From assembly GCA_018657625.1 (NCBI GenBank), contig JABHWU010000127.1, forward strand, positions 1 through 42,265: 42,265 bases of DNA, written 5' to 3'. Positions 27,337 to 36,214 of the stretch are shown here, one piece after another (the stretch's first letter is position 1; every line of letters starts with the position of its first letter). Under the pieces are notes generated by a model. That model had not been told where the DNA came from. It searched no databases and worked only from the letters and a program-made list of their open reading frames with translations. Source of the stretch: Deltaproteobacteria bacterium. Its GTDB lineage: Bacteria > SAR324 > XYD2-FULL-50-16. Made by a program: the position numbers and the translations under genes.

Positions 27337-28632
27337 ATGAGTAATCAAAATAAAAAATTCACTATCAAAGAATTTGAAAAAGCCCTCCAAATTGGCCGCC
27401 CACCAAATATTACGAAGTTATTTCCAAATTCAAAAGCATTGTTGGTGAGCGGAAAAGTAATCAACCAAGCCTTGGTTGACAAGGGATGTGCAATGACGAT
27501 TGCAGCAAATGCCCGAAATAATTGTATTATAAAAGGAGCTTTAAAAGCGGCTCAAAAAGCAAATTCAGTGTTGATCATTGAGATTGCAAAGTCAGAAGGT
27601 GGACAAAATGCATATTGTGCAACAAACTTTTGGAATATCGCACGTCAGATAGATGCCACCTGTAATGAATTACAAATTACAATTCCGGTTGCTGTTCATG
27701 CTGATCATTATGGTATCAAAAATGCGGATGATATTGAGACAGCAAAAACAGAAATCCCAAGTTTATTCGAAGCTGGTATCACCTCAATAGCTATCGATGC
27801 GTCTCACATGAGCGATGCAGAAAATTTATTAGCCAGTATCGAATTAAATAAATATGTGCCCAAATGGGCAGGATTGGAAACTGAAGTCGGTGAAATTAAA
27901 GGTAAAGACGGACTTTCAACCAAAGAGGAAGCTCTATTTTTAGTGCAGGGTTTAAATGCAAATGGGGTATTCCCGGATTGGATCGCATTAAATAATGGAA
28001 CAACCCATGGAATTGAGGCCAGTGATCAGGGAATCCAGGTAAAATTAACAGCTGAAATTCATGAAGCATTGGTTCATTATCGCATTTCAGGCGCTCAACA
28101 TGGTACCTCTGGTAATAGTTCTGAGCGACTAAGAAAAATCGTAGCTCAAACCAGAACCACCAAAGCTAATGTAGCTACTGCATTGCAAATGGTTTCATGG
28201 GGATTGGAAGTCAATGATTTCGGGAATGCAATCTTAGATGGTGATGAATTTATCAAGGTCGAAGGAGAGGGTGTTACAGAAGAACTCTGGAAGGAAATGA
28301 AAACATATGCAGATGAAAAAGGCTTAAAAAAAGGGAATTATAAAAAATTAAATTTACCCTTTGAAAATAAAATCATGAGTCAACCAATGGAAATCCGAGA
28401 AAGGATGGTAAAAAGAGTTGAAGATTTTATCTATCATATGTTGACGGATGTCTTTAATGCACAAAACTCAGCAAATATAGCTATTCAAAATCTGCTTAAA
28501 GAAAACGCTTTTTCCGCCGGACCCGTTATCAGTCAAATTGAAAATCATGTTGAATGGACACCAGAAAAAATCAGAGAAAAAGCGAGCTTAATTAACTCTG
28601 ATAAAGGCCCTGAAGGTGATTTTGATGATTAA
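27337..28632 (+). CDS. fba: class II fructose-bisphosphate aldolase
   Basis: This is a zinc-dependent aldolase of glycolysis and gluconeogenesis. It interconverts fructose-1,6-bisphosphate with dihydroxyacetone phosphate and glyceraldehyde-3-phosphate. It has the zinc/catalytic motif VAVHADHYG, ITSIAIDASHM, ETEVGEIKG, the NNGTTHG segment and QHGTSGNS near the phosphate site. The length of 431 aa is longer than the E. coli-type enzyme, because of an extended C-terminus. A GTG at 27328 is in frame, but AGGTG lies about seven bases before ATG 27337 and overlaps that GTG, so ATG is the start. A strong hairpin terminator follows (28639-28678). Confidence 0.93.
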   Translation: MSNQNKKFTIKEFEKALQIGRPPNITKLFPNSKALLVSGKVINQALVDKGCAMTIAANARNNCIIKGALKAAQKANSVLIIEIAKSEGGQNAYCATNFWNIARQIDATCNELQITIPVAVHADHYGIKNADDIETAKTEIPSLFEAGITSIAIDASHMSDAENLLASIELNKYVPKWAGLETEVGEIKGKDGLSTKEEALFLVQGLNANGVFPDWIALNNGTTHGIEASDQGIQVKLTAEIHEALVHYRISGAQHGTSGNSSERLRKIVAQTRTTKANVATALQMVSWGLEVNDFGNAILDGDEFIKVEGEGVTEELWKEMKTYADEKGLKKGNYKKLNLPFENKIMSQPMEIRERMVKRVEDFIYHMLTDVFNAQNSANIAIQNLLKENAFSAGPVISQIENHVEWTPEKIREKASLINSDKGPEGDFDD

Positions 28633-28638
28633 ATAATT

Positions 28639-28678
28639 GAAGTCAAGGAACAATCACCGAAGCTTGTTCCTCGACTTC
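28639..28678. terminator. hairpin terminator shared by fba and the SRAP gene
   Basis: GAAGTCAAGGAACAA (28639-28653) pairs with TTGTTCCTCGACTTC (28664-28678) with one mismatch around a 10-base loop. TAATTTTTAAAC follows, giving T-rich sequence on the plus side. It lies between convergent genes and can serve both. Confidence 0.7.
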
Positions 28679-28684
28679 TAATTT

Positions 28685-29356
28685 TTAAACAACCATTCTG
28701 ATACAATCACTGTCATTATTTTTTACGCTATTTACCCGGTTAGAGACAGCAAAGTATTCAAATTCATTTTTTGAATTCTGCTGGATAATATTTTTTATTG
28801 CCTTTTCATCATGATTGTCATGATCCAACCACAATTGATATTGGTTTTTAGAAACGATTAAAGGCATCCGGTTATGAACAGTAGATAAGGTTAGGTTGGC
28901 AGGTGTCGTAATAATTGAAAAAGTCTTTCTTTCAGCTCCATCAGGCTGTTTCCACGCTTCCCAGATTCCACCAAAAGTAAATGGATCTTTGGATTTTAAT
29001 TTTATAAAATAGGGCTGTTTGGTATTCTCTTCTTTTTTCCATTCGAAAAATCCAGATGTAAAAATCAGGCATCGTCTTTGACGAATCGCTTTTTTATAAG
29101 AGGATTTAGTAAATACAGTTTCACCTCTGGCATTAATTAATTTATGGGCAAAAGAATCATCTTTTGACCAGGTAGGAACTAAACCCCAGATAAATCGCTG
29201 CACAATTTCCGGTTTAAAAGCAGAGGCGACTAACACTTTTTGAGAAGGAGCTATATTATAACTTACCGGAGTAGTATTTTCAAAAATAAATTCAAATTCT
29301 GGAAAAGCACGTTTTAAGTCTTCCCAGGATGTGGTTAAAGTAAACCGACCGCACAT
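28685..29356 (-). CDS. SRAP-domain protein (YedK/HMCES family)
   Basis: HMCES/YedK proteins crosslink to abasic sites in single-stranded DNA through Cys2 and so shield them. This protein begins MCGRFTLT, which leaves Cys2 at the N-terminus after Met removal. It holds the N-glutamine/asparagine region YNIAPSQ, WGLVPTW, NARGETV, the Glu motif GFFEWKK, and the STVHNRMP motif with catalytic His. All key residues are therefore present. The 223-aa length is normal. It is on the minus strand, 18 bases after the LuxR-type gene, which may be cotranscribed. No Shine-Dalgarno is visible. Confidence 0.93.
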   Translation of the reverse strand: MCGRFTLTTSWEDLKRAFPEFEFIFENTTPVSYNIAPSQKVLVASAFKPEIVQRFIWGLVPTWSKDDSFAHKLINARGETVFTKSSYKKAIRQRRCLIFTSGFFEWKKEENTKQPYFIKLKSKDPFTFGGIWEAWKQPDGAERKTFSIITTPANLTLSTVHNRMPLIVSKNQYQLWLDHDNHDEKAIKNIIQQNSKNEFEYFAVSNRVNSVKNNDSDCIRMVV

Positions 29357-29374
29357 ATTAATAAACCAATTATT

Positions 29375-30106
29375 TCAATATTCAATTAATCGATAACTCA
29401 GAGCCTTTCTGACAGCACTCGCCTGGTTAAATACTTTTAATTTTCTAAAAATTTGTTTCAGGTGATATTTGACATTTGCTTCCGTTAGTTTGATTTCATT
29501 GGCAATTTGTTTACGATTGAAACCAAATTGAACCATCTCAAGAATTTCAACTTGTCTTGAGGTCAACACATTTTTTTGGTTGTTTTTTCTTATTTTGGAA
29601 ATTGTTTCACTTAAAAAAGGTGTTATTGTTTCAAATATTAGCTGATCCTGGTTAGATATCGGTTCCAGATTAAAAAAGGAAAAAACATATTTTTCTATCA
29701 AATTCTTTTGAAACTCATGTAAATAAAAATAGTCTCCAACGCTATTATATTGATGATTTAGAAATAACTCACGGTATAATTTGAAATTAAAATTCTTTTT
29801 CCCTTCTATCCAATTTTTTAAATCCTGATTGGAAAAAATCAAGGTAGCTTGATTAGGCTTAATTTTTTGATATTGATGTTCAAAAATCCATCTCTTGGAA
29901 AAGTTTCCAAAACAAAGGAAATCATTCTCCTGATTTAAAGCCGTCGTTTCAAATATCGCAATAAACCAATGTGAAAAATGGACAATCTGTTTCAAATCTT
30001 TAATTAACGCACTTAAGTCGAACTCTGAAATGCAGTTTCTTGAATTTAAAATAAACTGCGTTAGATTTCTTAACTTTGAAACATTGAGATCATCTAACAT
30101 AATCAT
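29375..30106 (-). CDS. LuxR/GerE-type transcriptional regulator
   Basis: The C-terminal 65 residues form a LuxR helix-turn-helix: LTSRQVEILEMVQFGFNRKQ, then IANEIKLTEANVKYHLKQIF and RKLKVFNQASAVRKAL. The N-terminal 170 residues are a sensor-like domain with aromatic residues (HFSHWFIAIFETT). They are not clearly an autoinducer-binding or receiver domain, and no phospho-acceptor Asp pattern is seen. The ligand is unknown. No LuxI-type gene is near. It sits upstream of the SRAP gene with an 18-base gap, so it may control or share that transcript. Confidence 0.85.
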   Translation of the reverse strand: MIMLDDLNVSKLRNLTQFILNSRNCISEFDLSALIKDLKQIVHFSHWFIAIFETTALNQENDFLCFGNFSKRWIFEHQYQKIKPNQATLIFSNQDLKNWIEGKKNFNFKLYRELFLNHQYNSVGDYFYLHEFQKNLIEKYVFSFFNLEPISNQDQLIFETITPFLSETISKIRKNNQKNVLTSRQVEILEMVQFGFNRKQIANEIKLTEANVKYHLKQIFRKLKVFNQASAVRKALSYRLIEY

Positions 30107-30150
30107 TTATCTGGTTTCAGGTTATAGCCGCTTGCATTTTCAATGTACTA

Positions 30151-30220
30151 TTTGTTACCCTGAGCTATGCGAAGGATCTCTAGTCAAAGTGAGATTCTTC
30201 AGTTCCCTCAGTATGACAAT
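30151..30220. repeat. REP-like imperfect palindrome
   Basis: The left arm (30151-30183; CCCTGAGCTATGCGAAGGAT core) and right arm (30188-30220; GATTCTTCAGTTCCCTCAGT core) are imperfect reverse complements of about 33 bases around a very short loop. The pattern CTGAG..ATGCGAAGGATCT / AGATTCTTC..CTCAG resembles dispersed palindromes I know from many bacterial genomes. Only one copy occurs in this window. Confidence 0.6.
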
Positions 30221-30407
30221 CTTTGAGTAAGCTTTTTACTCATCGTTACATTAGTGGGTCAATGCAAATGAAAAGTGCTTTAGATTAGCATATGAGTTTT
30301 TCAGTCAGGCTATTGAAAAAACTAATTTAAACCTAAACAATCCCAGATAAAATTACAATACTTTATTTGGTAAGGGGAAGGGGGGAAAAATAGAGATAAG
30401 AAATAAT

Positions 30408-30427
30408 AGGGCTTTTTTATAAGCCCT
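30408..30427 (-). terminator. weak hairpin after the TPR gene
   Basis: AGGGCTT (30408-30414) and AAGCCCT (30421-30427) pair around a 6-base loop, 10 bases beyond the stop of the minus-strand TPR gene. The following minus-strand sequence (ATTATTTC) is only modestly T-rich, so it is a possible terminator rather than a firm one. Confidence 0.4.
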
Positions 30428-30437
30428 CTGTCGTTAA

Positions 30438-30899
30438 TTATTGAGGATCTTCAAACATGAATCCCTGGGACTCATAATAAGCACGGGACATTTGTTTTTG
30501 AATTCGATTACCGGTTGCTTCATCATCTTCAGCATGGTCTGTCTCACCAAGACGTTTCAATAAATCGCTACGACTAAAATAGGCCATTGGATAATGTGGA
30601 TTAATCTCAATTGATCGATTAAAATCATCCAAAGCTTTCTCATAATCTTCAAGTACCATGTAAGCATTTCCCCTACTACAATAAATCTTTTCATTGGAAG
30701 AATTTATTTTTAGGTAGGCATTATAATCTTCAATTGCCGCACTATAGTTTTTATTTCGAAAATGTGCCGTCGCCCGAGAGAATAAAGCTATAATATTCTC
30801 AGGTTCTTTTTCTAAAACCTCACTAAATATTTTAACACTTTTTTCAAAATTACCTTTTACTAAAGCTTCTTTACCATCAAGCATTAACTCTTCTATCAT
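30438..30899 (-). CDS. TPR-repeat protein
   Basis: Three to four tetratricopeptide repeats fill the protein: about residues 5-36 (GKEALVKGNFEKSVKIFSEV), 38-70 (ALFSRATAHFRNKNYSAAIE) and 72-104 (CSRGNAYMVLEDYEKALDDF), with a last repeat at about 106-135. There is no signal peptide, so it is a cytoplasmic adaptor or scaffold, partner unknown. AGGTT lies a few bases before the ATG. panC lies about 98 bases upstream on the same strand, so the two may be cotranscribed. Length is 153 aa. Confidence 0.85.
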   Translation of the reverse strand: MIEELMLDGKEALVKGNFEKSVKIFSEVLEKEPENIIALFSRATAHFRNKNYSAAIEDYNAYLKINSSNEKIYCSRGNAYMVLEDYEKALDDFNRSIEINPHYPMAYFSRSDLLKRLGETDHAEDDEATGNRIQKQMSRAYYESQGFMFEDPQ

Positions 30900-30997
30900 T
30901 TCAACCTGTTACTTTTTATGTTTCTATAATTATCATTAATAATAAAACAACACTAAATCTTTAAGATTAATCACTTATTTAAATTAAGGATTCAAAG

Positions 30998-31837
30998 CTA
31001 AGGTATAATCTCAATATTGTCAATCAATCGAATGCTGCCAAAATAAACAGCTAAGGATATTAAAACTCCCCCGGCAATATCCTGAACTGGTTCTAATTTT
31101 ACGACATCTGTAATAGCGATATAATCAATTTTTATAGAAGGCACCTGATTAATTAATTGCTCCATTTTTGCTATAATTATGGCAGACTTTTTTTCCCCTT
31201 TCGAAACTATTTTTTTTGCAAGTAGCAAAGATTGAAACAGTACTGCGGCAGAACGAATTTGTGCCAGCGTTAATCCTTCATTACGGGAACTTAGTGCTAA
31301 ACCGTTTGAATCTCTGAAGATGGGGCAACCTTTAACTGTAATATTATAATTTAAATCATAAACCAATTTTTTTACAACAAGTAGTTGTTGCACATCCTTT
31401 TGACCAAAATATACAGTTTGGGGGTAAATAATGTTAAAAAATTTTGTTAATACTGTACAAACACCATCAAAATGGCCTTTTCGTGTCATTCCTTCCAATT
31501 GATCGGAAAGATTCAGGTTTTTTACTATAGTATTAAAATCCCGGGGATAAATATCTTCTGCTTCAGGCATAAAAAGAACATCAACACCTTCTTTTTCTAA
31601 AATTCCTATATCTTGTTCTGTTTTTCGTGGATATTTGGCCAGGTCAGATAAATCATTAAACTGGGCTGGATTTACAAAAATACTAACAATACAAACATCA
31701 TTTTCCTTTATGGCTTGTTTGATCAGAGAGATATGACCCTGATGTAAAGCTCCCATGGTCGGTACAAATCCCCAAATTTGTTTGGATTGAAGTTTTCTTA
31801 GTTCCTGTATCTTAGGGATATCCTTGATAATTATCAT
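30998..31837 (-). CDS. panC: pantothenate synthetase
   Basis: PanC joins pantoate and beta-alanine with ATP to make pantothenate, the precursor of coenzyme A. The family motifs are clear: GFVPTMGALHQGHISLI, CIVSIFVNPAQFN, PRDF, the adenylate region VYFGQKDVQQLLVVKKLV and SNGLALSSRNEGL. The length of 279 aa is normal. Partner genes panB and panD are not in the window. No Shine-Dalgarno precedes the ATG. The divergent hemH starts 263 bases away. Confidence 0.96.
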   Translation of the reverse strand: MIIIKDIPKIQELRKLQSKQIWGFVPTMGALHQGHISLIKQAIKENDVCIVSIFVNPAQFNDLSDLAKYPRKTEQDIGILEKEGVDVLFMPEAEDIYPRDFNTIVKNLNLSDQLEGMTRKGHFDGVCTVLTKFFNIIYPQTVYFGQKDVQQLLVVKKLVYDLNYNITVKGCPIFRDSNGLALSSRNEGLTLAQIRSAAVLFQSLLLAKKIVSKGEKKSAIIIAKMEQLINQVPSIKIDYIAITDVVKLEPVQDIAGGVLISLAVYFGSIRLIDNIEIIP

Positions 31838-32100
31838 TTAAATTTATTGAAGCGATTACGCAGAAGGTTTTAGAAAGATTGTAATCTAATTATATCTATT
31901 TTTCGCTAATCAGATGTTTTGTCAATGAATATTAAAGATTCCAGTAGAATTAGTTCATTTTGATCACAGAATCAACATCTATAATGTCTTATCAAATTGA
32001 TTAATTTTCTGACATATGCTAATCGTGGAAGCCTGTTCCACTTTGCATTTTAGACATCAACAATTAATAATAAATATCTTTTATTTAATACAAATTTTTT

Positions 32101-33126
32101 ATGAGTGAGCCCTATTTCAAAAAAGGGGTGTTATTAATCAATATTGGTACACCTGAAAATACTGAAATTAGCAGCATCAGAAAGTTTTTAAAAGTATTCC
32201 TGATGGATCGCCGTGTTATTAGTATTCCCTATATTCTTAGATGGTTCATATTAAATCTTTTTATTTTACCGCATAGATCTGCCAAAGTTGCTGTAAAATA
32301 TAAAAGAATCTGGAAAAAAGAGGGATCTCCCTTAATGATTTATTCTAAGAGAATCAAACAGTTACTTAATGAAGAATTAGGAAAAAACTATCTTGTTGAA
32401 ATAGCAATGCGCTATGGATCACCTTCTATTCAAACAAGTATTTCTAAATTAATGCAAAAAAAGGTAAATGAACTGCAAATAATTCCACTGTTTCCACAAT
32501 ATTCTTCTGCAGCAACCGGGTCAGCTATCGAAAAAGTGTTAAAAACGATGCAAAGATTTAACTACTTCCCAAAAATTCAGATCAATAGTTCATTTTACGA
32601 TCATTCGGATTATATTCAAACGATCGCAAATATAGGGAAAAGCCATAAGCCCGCAAAGTATGATCACATCCTTTTTAGTTTTCATGGAATCCCGGTCAAG
32701 CAATTAACGGATCCAACCTCCAAAACAAATTGTATTCAAAGTTCAGATTGTTGCCGGGAAATCACTGAAATGAATCATAATTGTTATCGGGCTCAATGCT
32801 TTAAAACTGCTCATTTGATAGCTAATTCACTGGACATTAACCCAAAACAATATAGTGTCAGTTTTCAATCTCGACTTGGCAAAACCGAATGGATTAAGCC
32901 ATATACAGTTGAACTGGTCCAGAATTTTCCAAAATCAGGAGTCAAAAAACTATTGGTGTTTTGTCCATCTTTTGTGATTGATTGTTTGGAAACACTGGAT
33001 GAAATTGGTTTCGAATTATCAAATATTTTTGTCAAACATGGTGGGGAAAAGCTAGAATTAGTGCCTGCATTAAATGATCATTTATCATGGATACAAACAC
33101 TTTCAGATTGGATAAAAGACAAATAA
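32101..33126 (+). CDS. hemH: ferrochelatase
   Basis: HemH inserts iron(II) into protoporphyrin IX in the last step of protoporphyrin-dependent heme synthesis. The protein has GVLLINIGTPEN, SIRKFLKVFLMD, FPQYSSAATGSAIEKV, the catalytic His region LFSFHGIPVKQL, YSVSFQSRLGKTEW and CPSFVIDCLETLDEIG with the active-site Glu. The length of 341 aa is normal for a bacterial enzyme. It is a single gene, starting at an ATG without a Shine-Dalgarno. It ends 20 bases before the convergent hypothetical gene. Confidence 0.97.
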   Translation: MSEPYFKKGVLLINIGTPENTEISSIRKFLKVFLMDRRVISIPYILRWFILNLFILPHRSAKVAVKYKRIWKKEGSPLMIYSKRIKQLLNEELGKNYLVEIAMRYGSPSIQTSISKLMQKKVNELQIIPLFPQYSSAATGSAIEKVLKTMQRFNYFPKIQINSSFYDHSDYIQTIANIGKSHKPAKYDHILFSFHGIPVKQLTDPTSKTNCIQSSDCCREITEMNHNCYRAQCFKTAHLIANSLDINPKQYSVSFQSRLGKTEWIKPYTVELVQNFPKSGVKKLLVFCPSFVIDCLETLDEIGFELSNIFVKHGGEKLELVPALNDHLSWIQTLSDWIKDK

Positions 33127-33146
33127 ATTATACTGCCATAATCACT

Positions 33147-34409
33147 TTACACTCGTTCGGCATTACCTTCGCGTAAATTTGTCAGACGATGGGTATGGGT
33201 CTTGGCTATTTCTGTAAAAATATGATTCTTAGTCATATCTCTCTTAATAACAGTTTCAACAGCTTTAATTGCCGTATCTATAATTTTGCTTTGATCGTCT
33301 GGGGTAAATAATCCAAAAGAAAGTTGGGCGATAAATGCAACATTAAAAAAAGGATCGGTCTCAAATGCCTGATATAAAGCCTGCCCATCCAATTTTTGTA
33401 TGGCAGCCATGTTCTCCTTCAGGATTACCCGGCTGATATTTTGCATTTTTTTCTGATCCGTTTCCAGTGCTGCTATCTTATACCGGGTAAAGTTAATGAC
33501 TGATTTTACAGATACTTTCCTTAGATAAAGTACACGGTTTGAGCTAGGCAAGAATTCCAGAACTGTATTCACAGTATTGACTAAAATCGGTATACGGGCA
33601 AAAGCAACTAACAGGGCGTATATATATGCAATCAATTCACCAGCTGTTACAATACCACTTTGTTCTTTTGGCTTTCCCTGCTCAATTAATCGACCCGCAT
33701 TGCTAATATCAAGGTATGACAGAATAGCGGTATAATAGGTGGTTGTTTTTAATTTTTTCTTCAGGAGGGCAATGACGTTCAAGGATTTTGATTTATCAGC
33801 ACCCAGCAAATCACAAACTCTCATGGATAAAGTTAAGGATTTTTTTTGGCGATCTAAACGGGGATCATGGGCAACAACATCAAAGGCTCTTATTTGACTT
33901 CGCTTTATCCGCTCTACTAAAGAAAAATAAATTTTCAAAAAATTTTCGCAATTATAAATACTAATCCCATCACTTAAAAGGGCCTTTGTCGCTTCTTTAG
34001 TTGCTGTTTTCAATCCATTAACCATCTCTTTTTGATTACTGGAATTCATCAGCATGCCATGGGTACAAATTGCGGAAAGCATGAACAAGGTAGGGTTCTG
34101 TGTATGTTTTTTCATCAGTTTATTGACAATAACACGTGTATTTCCAGGAGACTGAATCGCTTGTTTTCTAAGTTGATTAATTTCGTCAGGGCTAATGCCC
34201 TTTTTATTAAATATTCCAAATACTTTTTTCTTTGTTTTTGTATTTATTATACCTTCTATATTCCAAAAATCATCTTTTTCTGGAATCGGAACTTTTTGGG
34301 CCTCATTTATCATTTCTACTACTCTAGAATCTAAAGAAGCACCTGCTTGTTTGCTTTTTTTCTCACCCGTATCCTTTGGGACATCATTTTCTTTATCTGT
34401 ACTTGCCAT
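33147..34409 (-). CDS. uncharacterised protein (420 aa)
   Basis: I do not recognise this family. The first 30 residues are charged and probably disordered (KENDVPKDTGEKKSKQ). The rest looks all-alpha, with lysine-rich amphipathic helices. One less polar stretch near residues 245-285 (TAGELIAYIYALLVAFARIP...) is too broken for a clear membrane helix. No signal peptide, nucleotide-binding motif or catalytic signature is visible. No cluster partner is evident: hemH converges with it and acyP diverges. The long intact frame and biased codon use make it a real gene. Confidence 0.78.
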   Translation of the reverse strand: MASTDKENDVPKDTGEKKSKQAGASLDSRVVEMINEAQKVPIPEKDDFWNIEGIINTKTKKKVFGIFNKKGISPDEINQLRKQAIQSPGNTRVIVNKLMKKHTQNPTLFMLSAICTHGMLMNSSNQKEMVNGLKTATKEATKALLSDGISIYNCENFLKIYFSLVERIKRSQIRAFDVVAHDPRLDRQKKSLTLSMRVCDLLGADKSKSLNVIALLKKKLKTTTYYTAILSYLDISNAGRLIEQGKPKEQSGIVTAGELIAYIYALLVAFARIPILVNTVNTVLEFLPSSNRVLYLRKVSVKSVINFTRYKIAALETDQKKMQNISRVILKENMAAIQKLDGQALYQAFETDPFFNVAFIAQLSFGLFTPDDQSKIIDTAIKAVETVIKRDMTKNHIFTEIAKTHTHRLTNLREGNAERV

Positions 34410-34652
34410 ATCCAGTAATTTTATTTTTTTAATACGTGGTCAATAATAGTGTAGCCTGACACTATGCTGTATAATATACAACAAGAATGAAGTTACTTGA
34501 AAATCAGATTACACATAAAATGTAATTTTTAGACTGTTCGATTTTAATACTAATCTTTATTATAGGTAAACTAAATGAAAGAATATAGCATTTTATGAAA
34601 ATCCAACTAATTTAGTTCTTAATTAATGAAACAATTCCTTCTGGAAGCCCGT

Positions 34653-34925
34653 ATGATGCAATATGAAATTTTTGTTACCGGCCGTGTACAAGGAGTATCT
34701 TATCGTTATTACACTCAAAAACAGGCACAGAAATTAGGTTTGGTTGGTTATGTTAAAAATCAAACCGATGGCTCTGTGAAAATCCTCGCACAAGGTGAAA
34801 CCATTAATCTTGATAAATTAAAAAAATGGTGTAGCATTGGTTCTCCATATTCAAGTGTTAAAGATGTAAGATGCCAAATCAGTGCTGAAACAGAACCCTA
34901 TTCATCTTTTAGTATTTCCTATTAA
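34653..34925 (+). CDS. acyP: acylphosphatase
   Basis: This small enzyme hydrolyses acyl phosphates such as carbamoyl phosphate and 1,3-bisphosphoglycerate. It shows the family signature GRVQGVSYRYYTQKQAQKLG with the phosphate-binding Arg, and GYVKNQTDGSVKI with the catalytic Asn. The usual Gly-Phe before the Arg is Ser-Tyr here. The frame is open from ATG 34626, but the double ATG at 34653/34656 (MMQYEIFVTGRVQG) gives the expected length of about 90 aa. GGAAG lies upstream of it. aroB starts 28 bases after its stop, a likely pair. Confidence 0.92.
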   Translation: MMQYEIFVTGRVQGVSYRYYTQKQAQKLGLVGYVKNQTDGSVKILAQGETINLDKLKKWCSIGSPYSSVKDVRCQISAETEPYSSFSISY

Positions 34926-34953
34926 CAACTATTTAATTTCACGAATCGATCTA

Positions 34954-36069
34954 ATGAAAAATATTATTATAAAAACTCCCGTTCAAAAACATAAATATAC
35001 TGTTTCCATTGGAAGCGATCATACAGCATCCAGTTTAAATGAACTAATCAATCAATATTCTAAGACAGATATTTACATCGTCACCAATGACACGATTGAT
35101 AATTTATATAAAGACTACTTCAAGAACATTATCAGCAATAAATATAATCAGCATCTATTAATATTGCCCGATGGGGAACAATTTAAAAATATCAACTCCA
35201 TTCAAAAAATCTATGATTTTTTTGCAGCTAATAAGGCGAATCGTTCCAGTATTGCTATTGCTTTTGGAGGTGGCGTAATTGGTGACATGACCGGATACGC
35301 GGCAGCCACCTATATGCGGGGAATGAGTTATATCCAAATTCCCACCACTTTACTATCCCAGGTAGATAGCAGCGTAGGAGGAAAAACCGGTGTTAATCAC
35401 TCATCGGGTAAAAATATGATTGGAGTTTTCAATCAACCAATACAGACAATTATTGATATTAAATTTTTGACGACATTACCAAAAAGAGAAATTATCGCTG
35501 GCTATGCAGAGTTGATCAAAGCAGCATTTATTAATAACATAAATCTATTCGAACAATTATTATCCATTAATACACACCAGATCCTGGATGATCCTGCTTT
35601 TTTATCCAGCGCCATTTATCAGGCATGTCAAATTAAGGCCAATGTGGTTGAAGAAGATGAAAAAGAAAGAGGTGTCCGCGCAATATTGAATTTTGGTCAC
35701 ACTCTCGGGCACTTCCTGGAGACCTACACCGGTTATGACAAGTACCTCCATGGCGAAGCTGTTATCGCTGGGATGGATTTTGCTGCCTGGTTTTCTCAGG
35801 AAAAGGGCTTACTCTCCAATCAACAATTCAATCAAATCCATCAACATCTGGATAATTTGAATATTAAATTACATATTCCGAGGCCCTCTAAAGAAACATT
35901 TATTGAGTTAATCAAACATGACAAAAAAGCATCCCGTCAAGGGATTCGATTTATCGGGTTGAAACAGATCGGAAGCTATCATATATTTGAAAACACGAGC
36001 CCTGAAGAATTATGGCAAAAATTTCAGGATTATCTTTGTTCAAAACTTTCTTTTATTATTATTAAATAA
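34954..36069 (+). CDS. aroB: 3-dehydroquinate synthase
   Basis: AroB makes 3-dehydroquinate from DAHP, using NAD and a divalent metal, in the shikimate pathway. It has LPDGEQFKN, the NAD-binding AFGGGVIGDMTGYAAATYMR, IPTTLLSQVDSSVGGKTGVN, KNMIGVFNQP, and the metal ligands in NFGHTLGHFLE and HGEAV. The frame is open from GTG 34882 inside acyP, but MKNIIIKTPVQ from ATG 34954 matches the normal family start and gives 371 aa. It lies 28 bases after acyP and is probably cotranscribed. A hairpin terminator candidate follows. Confidence 0.96.
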   Translation: MKNIIIKTPVQKHKYTVSIGSDHTASSLNELINQYSKTDIYIVTNDTIDNLYKDYFKNIISNKYNQHLLILPDGEQFKNINSIQKIYDFFAANKANRSSIAIAFGGGVIGDMTGYAAATYMRGMSYIQIPTTLLSQVDSSVGGKTGVNHSSGKNMIGVFNQPIQTIIDIKFLTTLPKREIIAGYAELIKAAFINNINLFEQLLSINTHQILDDPAFLSSAIYQACQIKANVVEEDEKERGVRAILNFGHTLGHFLETYTGYDKYLHGEAVIAGMDFAAWFSQEKGLLSNQQFNQIHQHLDNLNIKLHIPRPSKETFIELIKHDKKASRQGIRFIGLKQIGSYHIFENTSPEELWQKFQDYLCSKLSFIIIK

Positions 36070-36157
36070 AAATCCGTCCCCAAAAGAGTATTTTTGTTCC
36101 GGGACTCAATTTGAATCAATTAAACACTCGACCAATCGGTAAAACCTTTGGTTTCTG

Positions 36158-36181
36158 ACCATCCTCAGAGAGAATGGTTTT
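36158..36181 (+). terminator. candidate terminator after aroB
   Basis: ACCATCCTC (36158-36166) pairs with GAGAATGGT (36170-36178) with one mismatch around a 3-base loop, followed by TTTTATCC. It is 88 bases after the aroB stop and just before the lipoprotein gene, so it would separate the two units. The T-run is short. Confidence 0.45.
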
Positions 36182-36214
36182 ATCCATTAGATTAAATTAT
36201 TCTGAGGTATTTAA

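Larger units (their letters stand above)
30107..30437. other. 331-base intergenic region with a repeat and a possible terminator
   Basis: No coding region is visible. It contains the imperfect palindrome at 30151-30220, a G-rich purine tract around 30370-30385 (AAGGGGAAGGGGGGAAAAA), and a small hairpin at 30408-30427 beside the end of the TPR gene. It is upstream of the LuxR-type gene (minus), whose promoter should lie here. Confidence 0.6.

Noticed and set aside
34882..34953. GTG start for aroB inside acyP
   Set aside because: The added residues do not resemble the AroB N-terminus; ATG 34954 gives the normal start.
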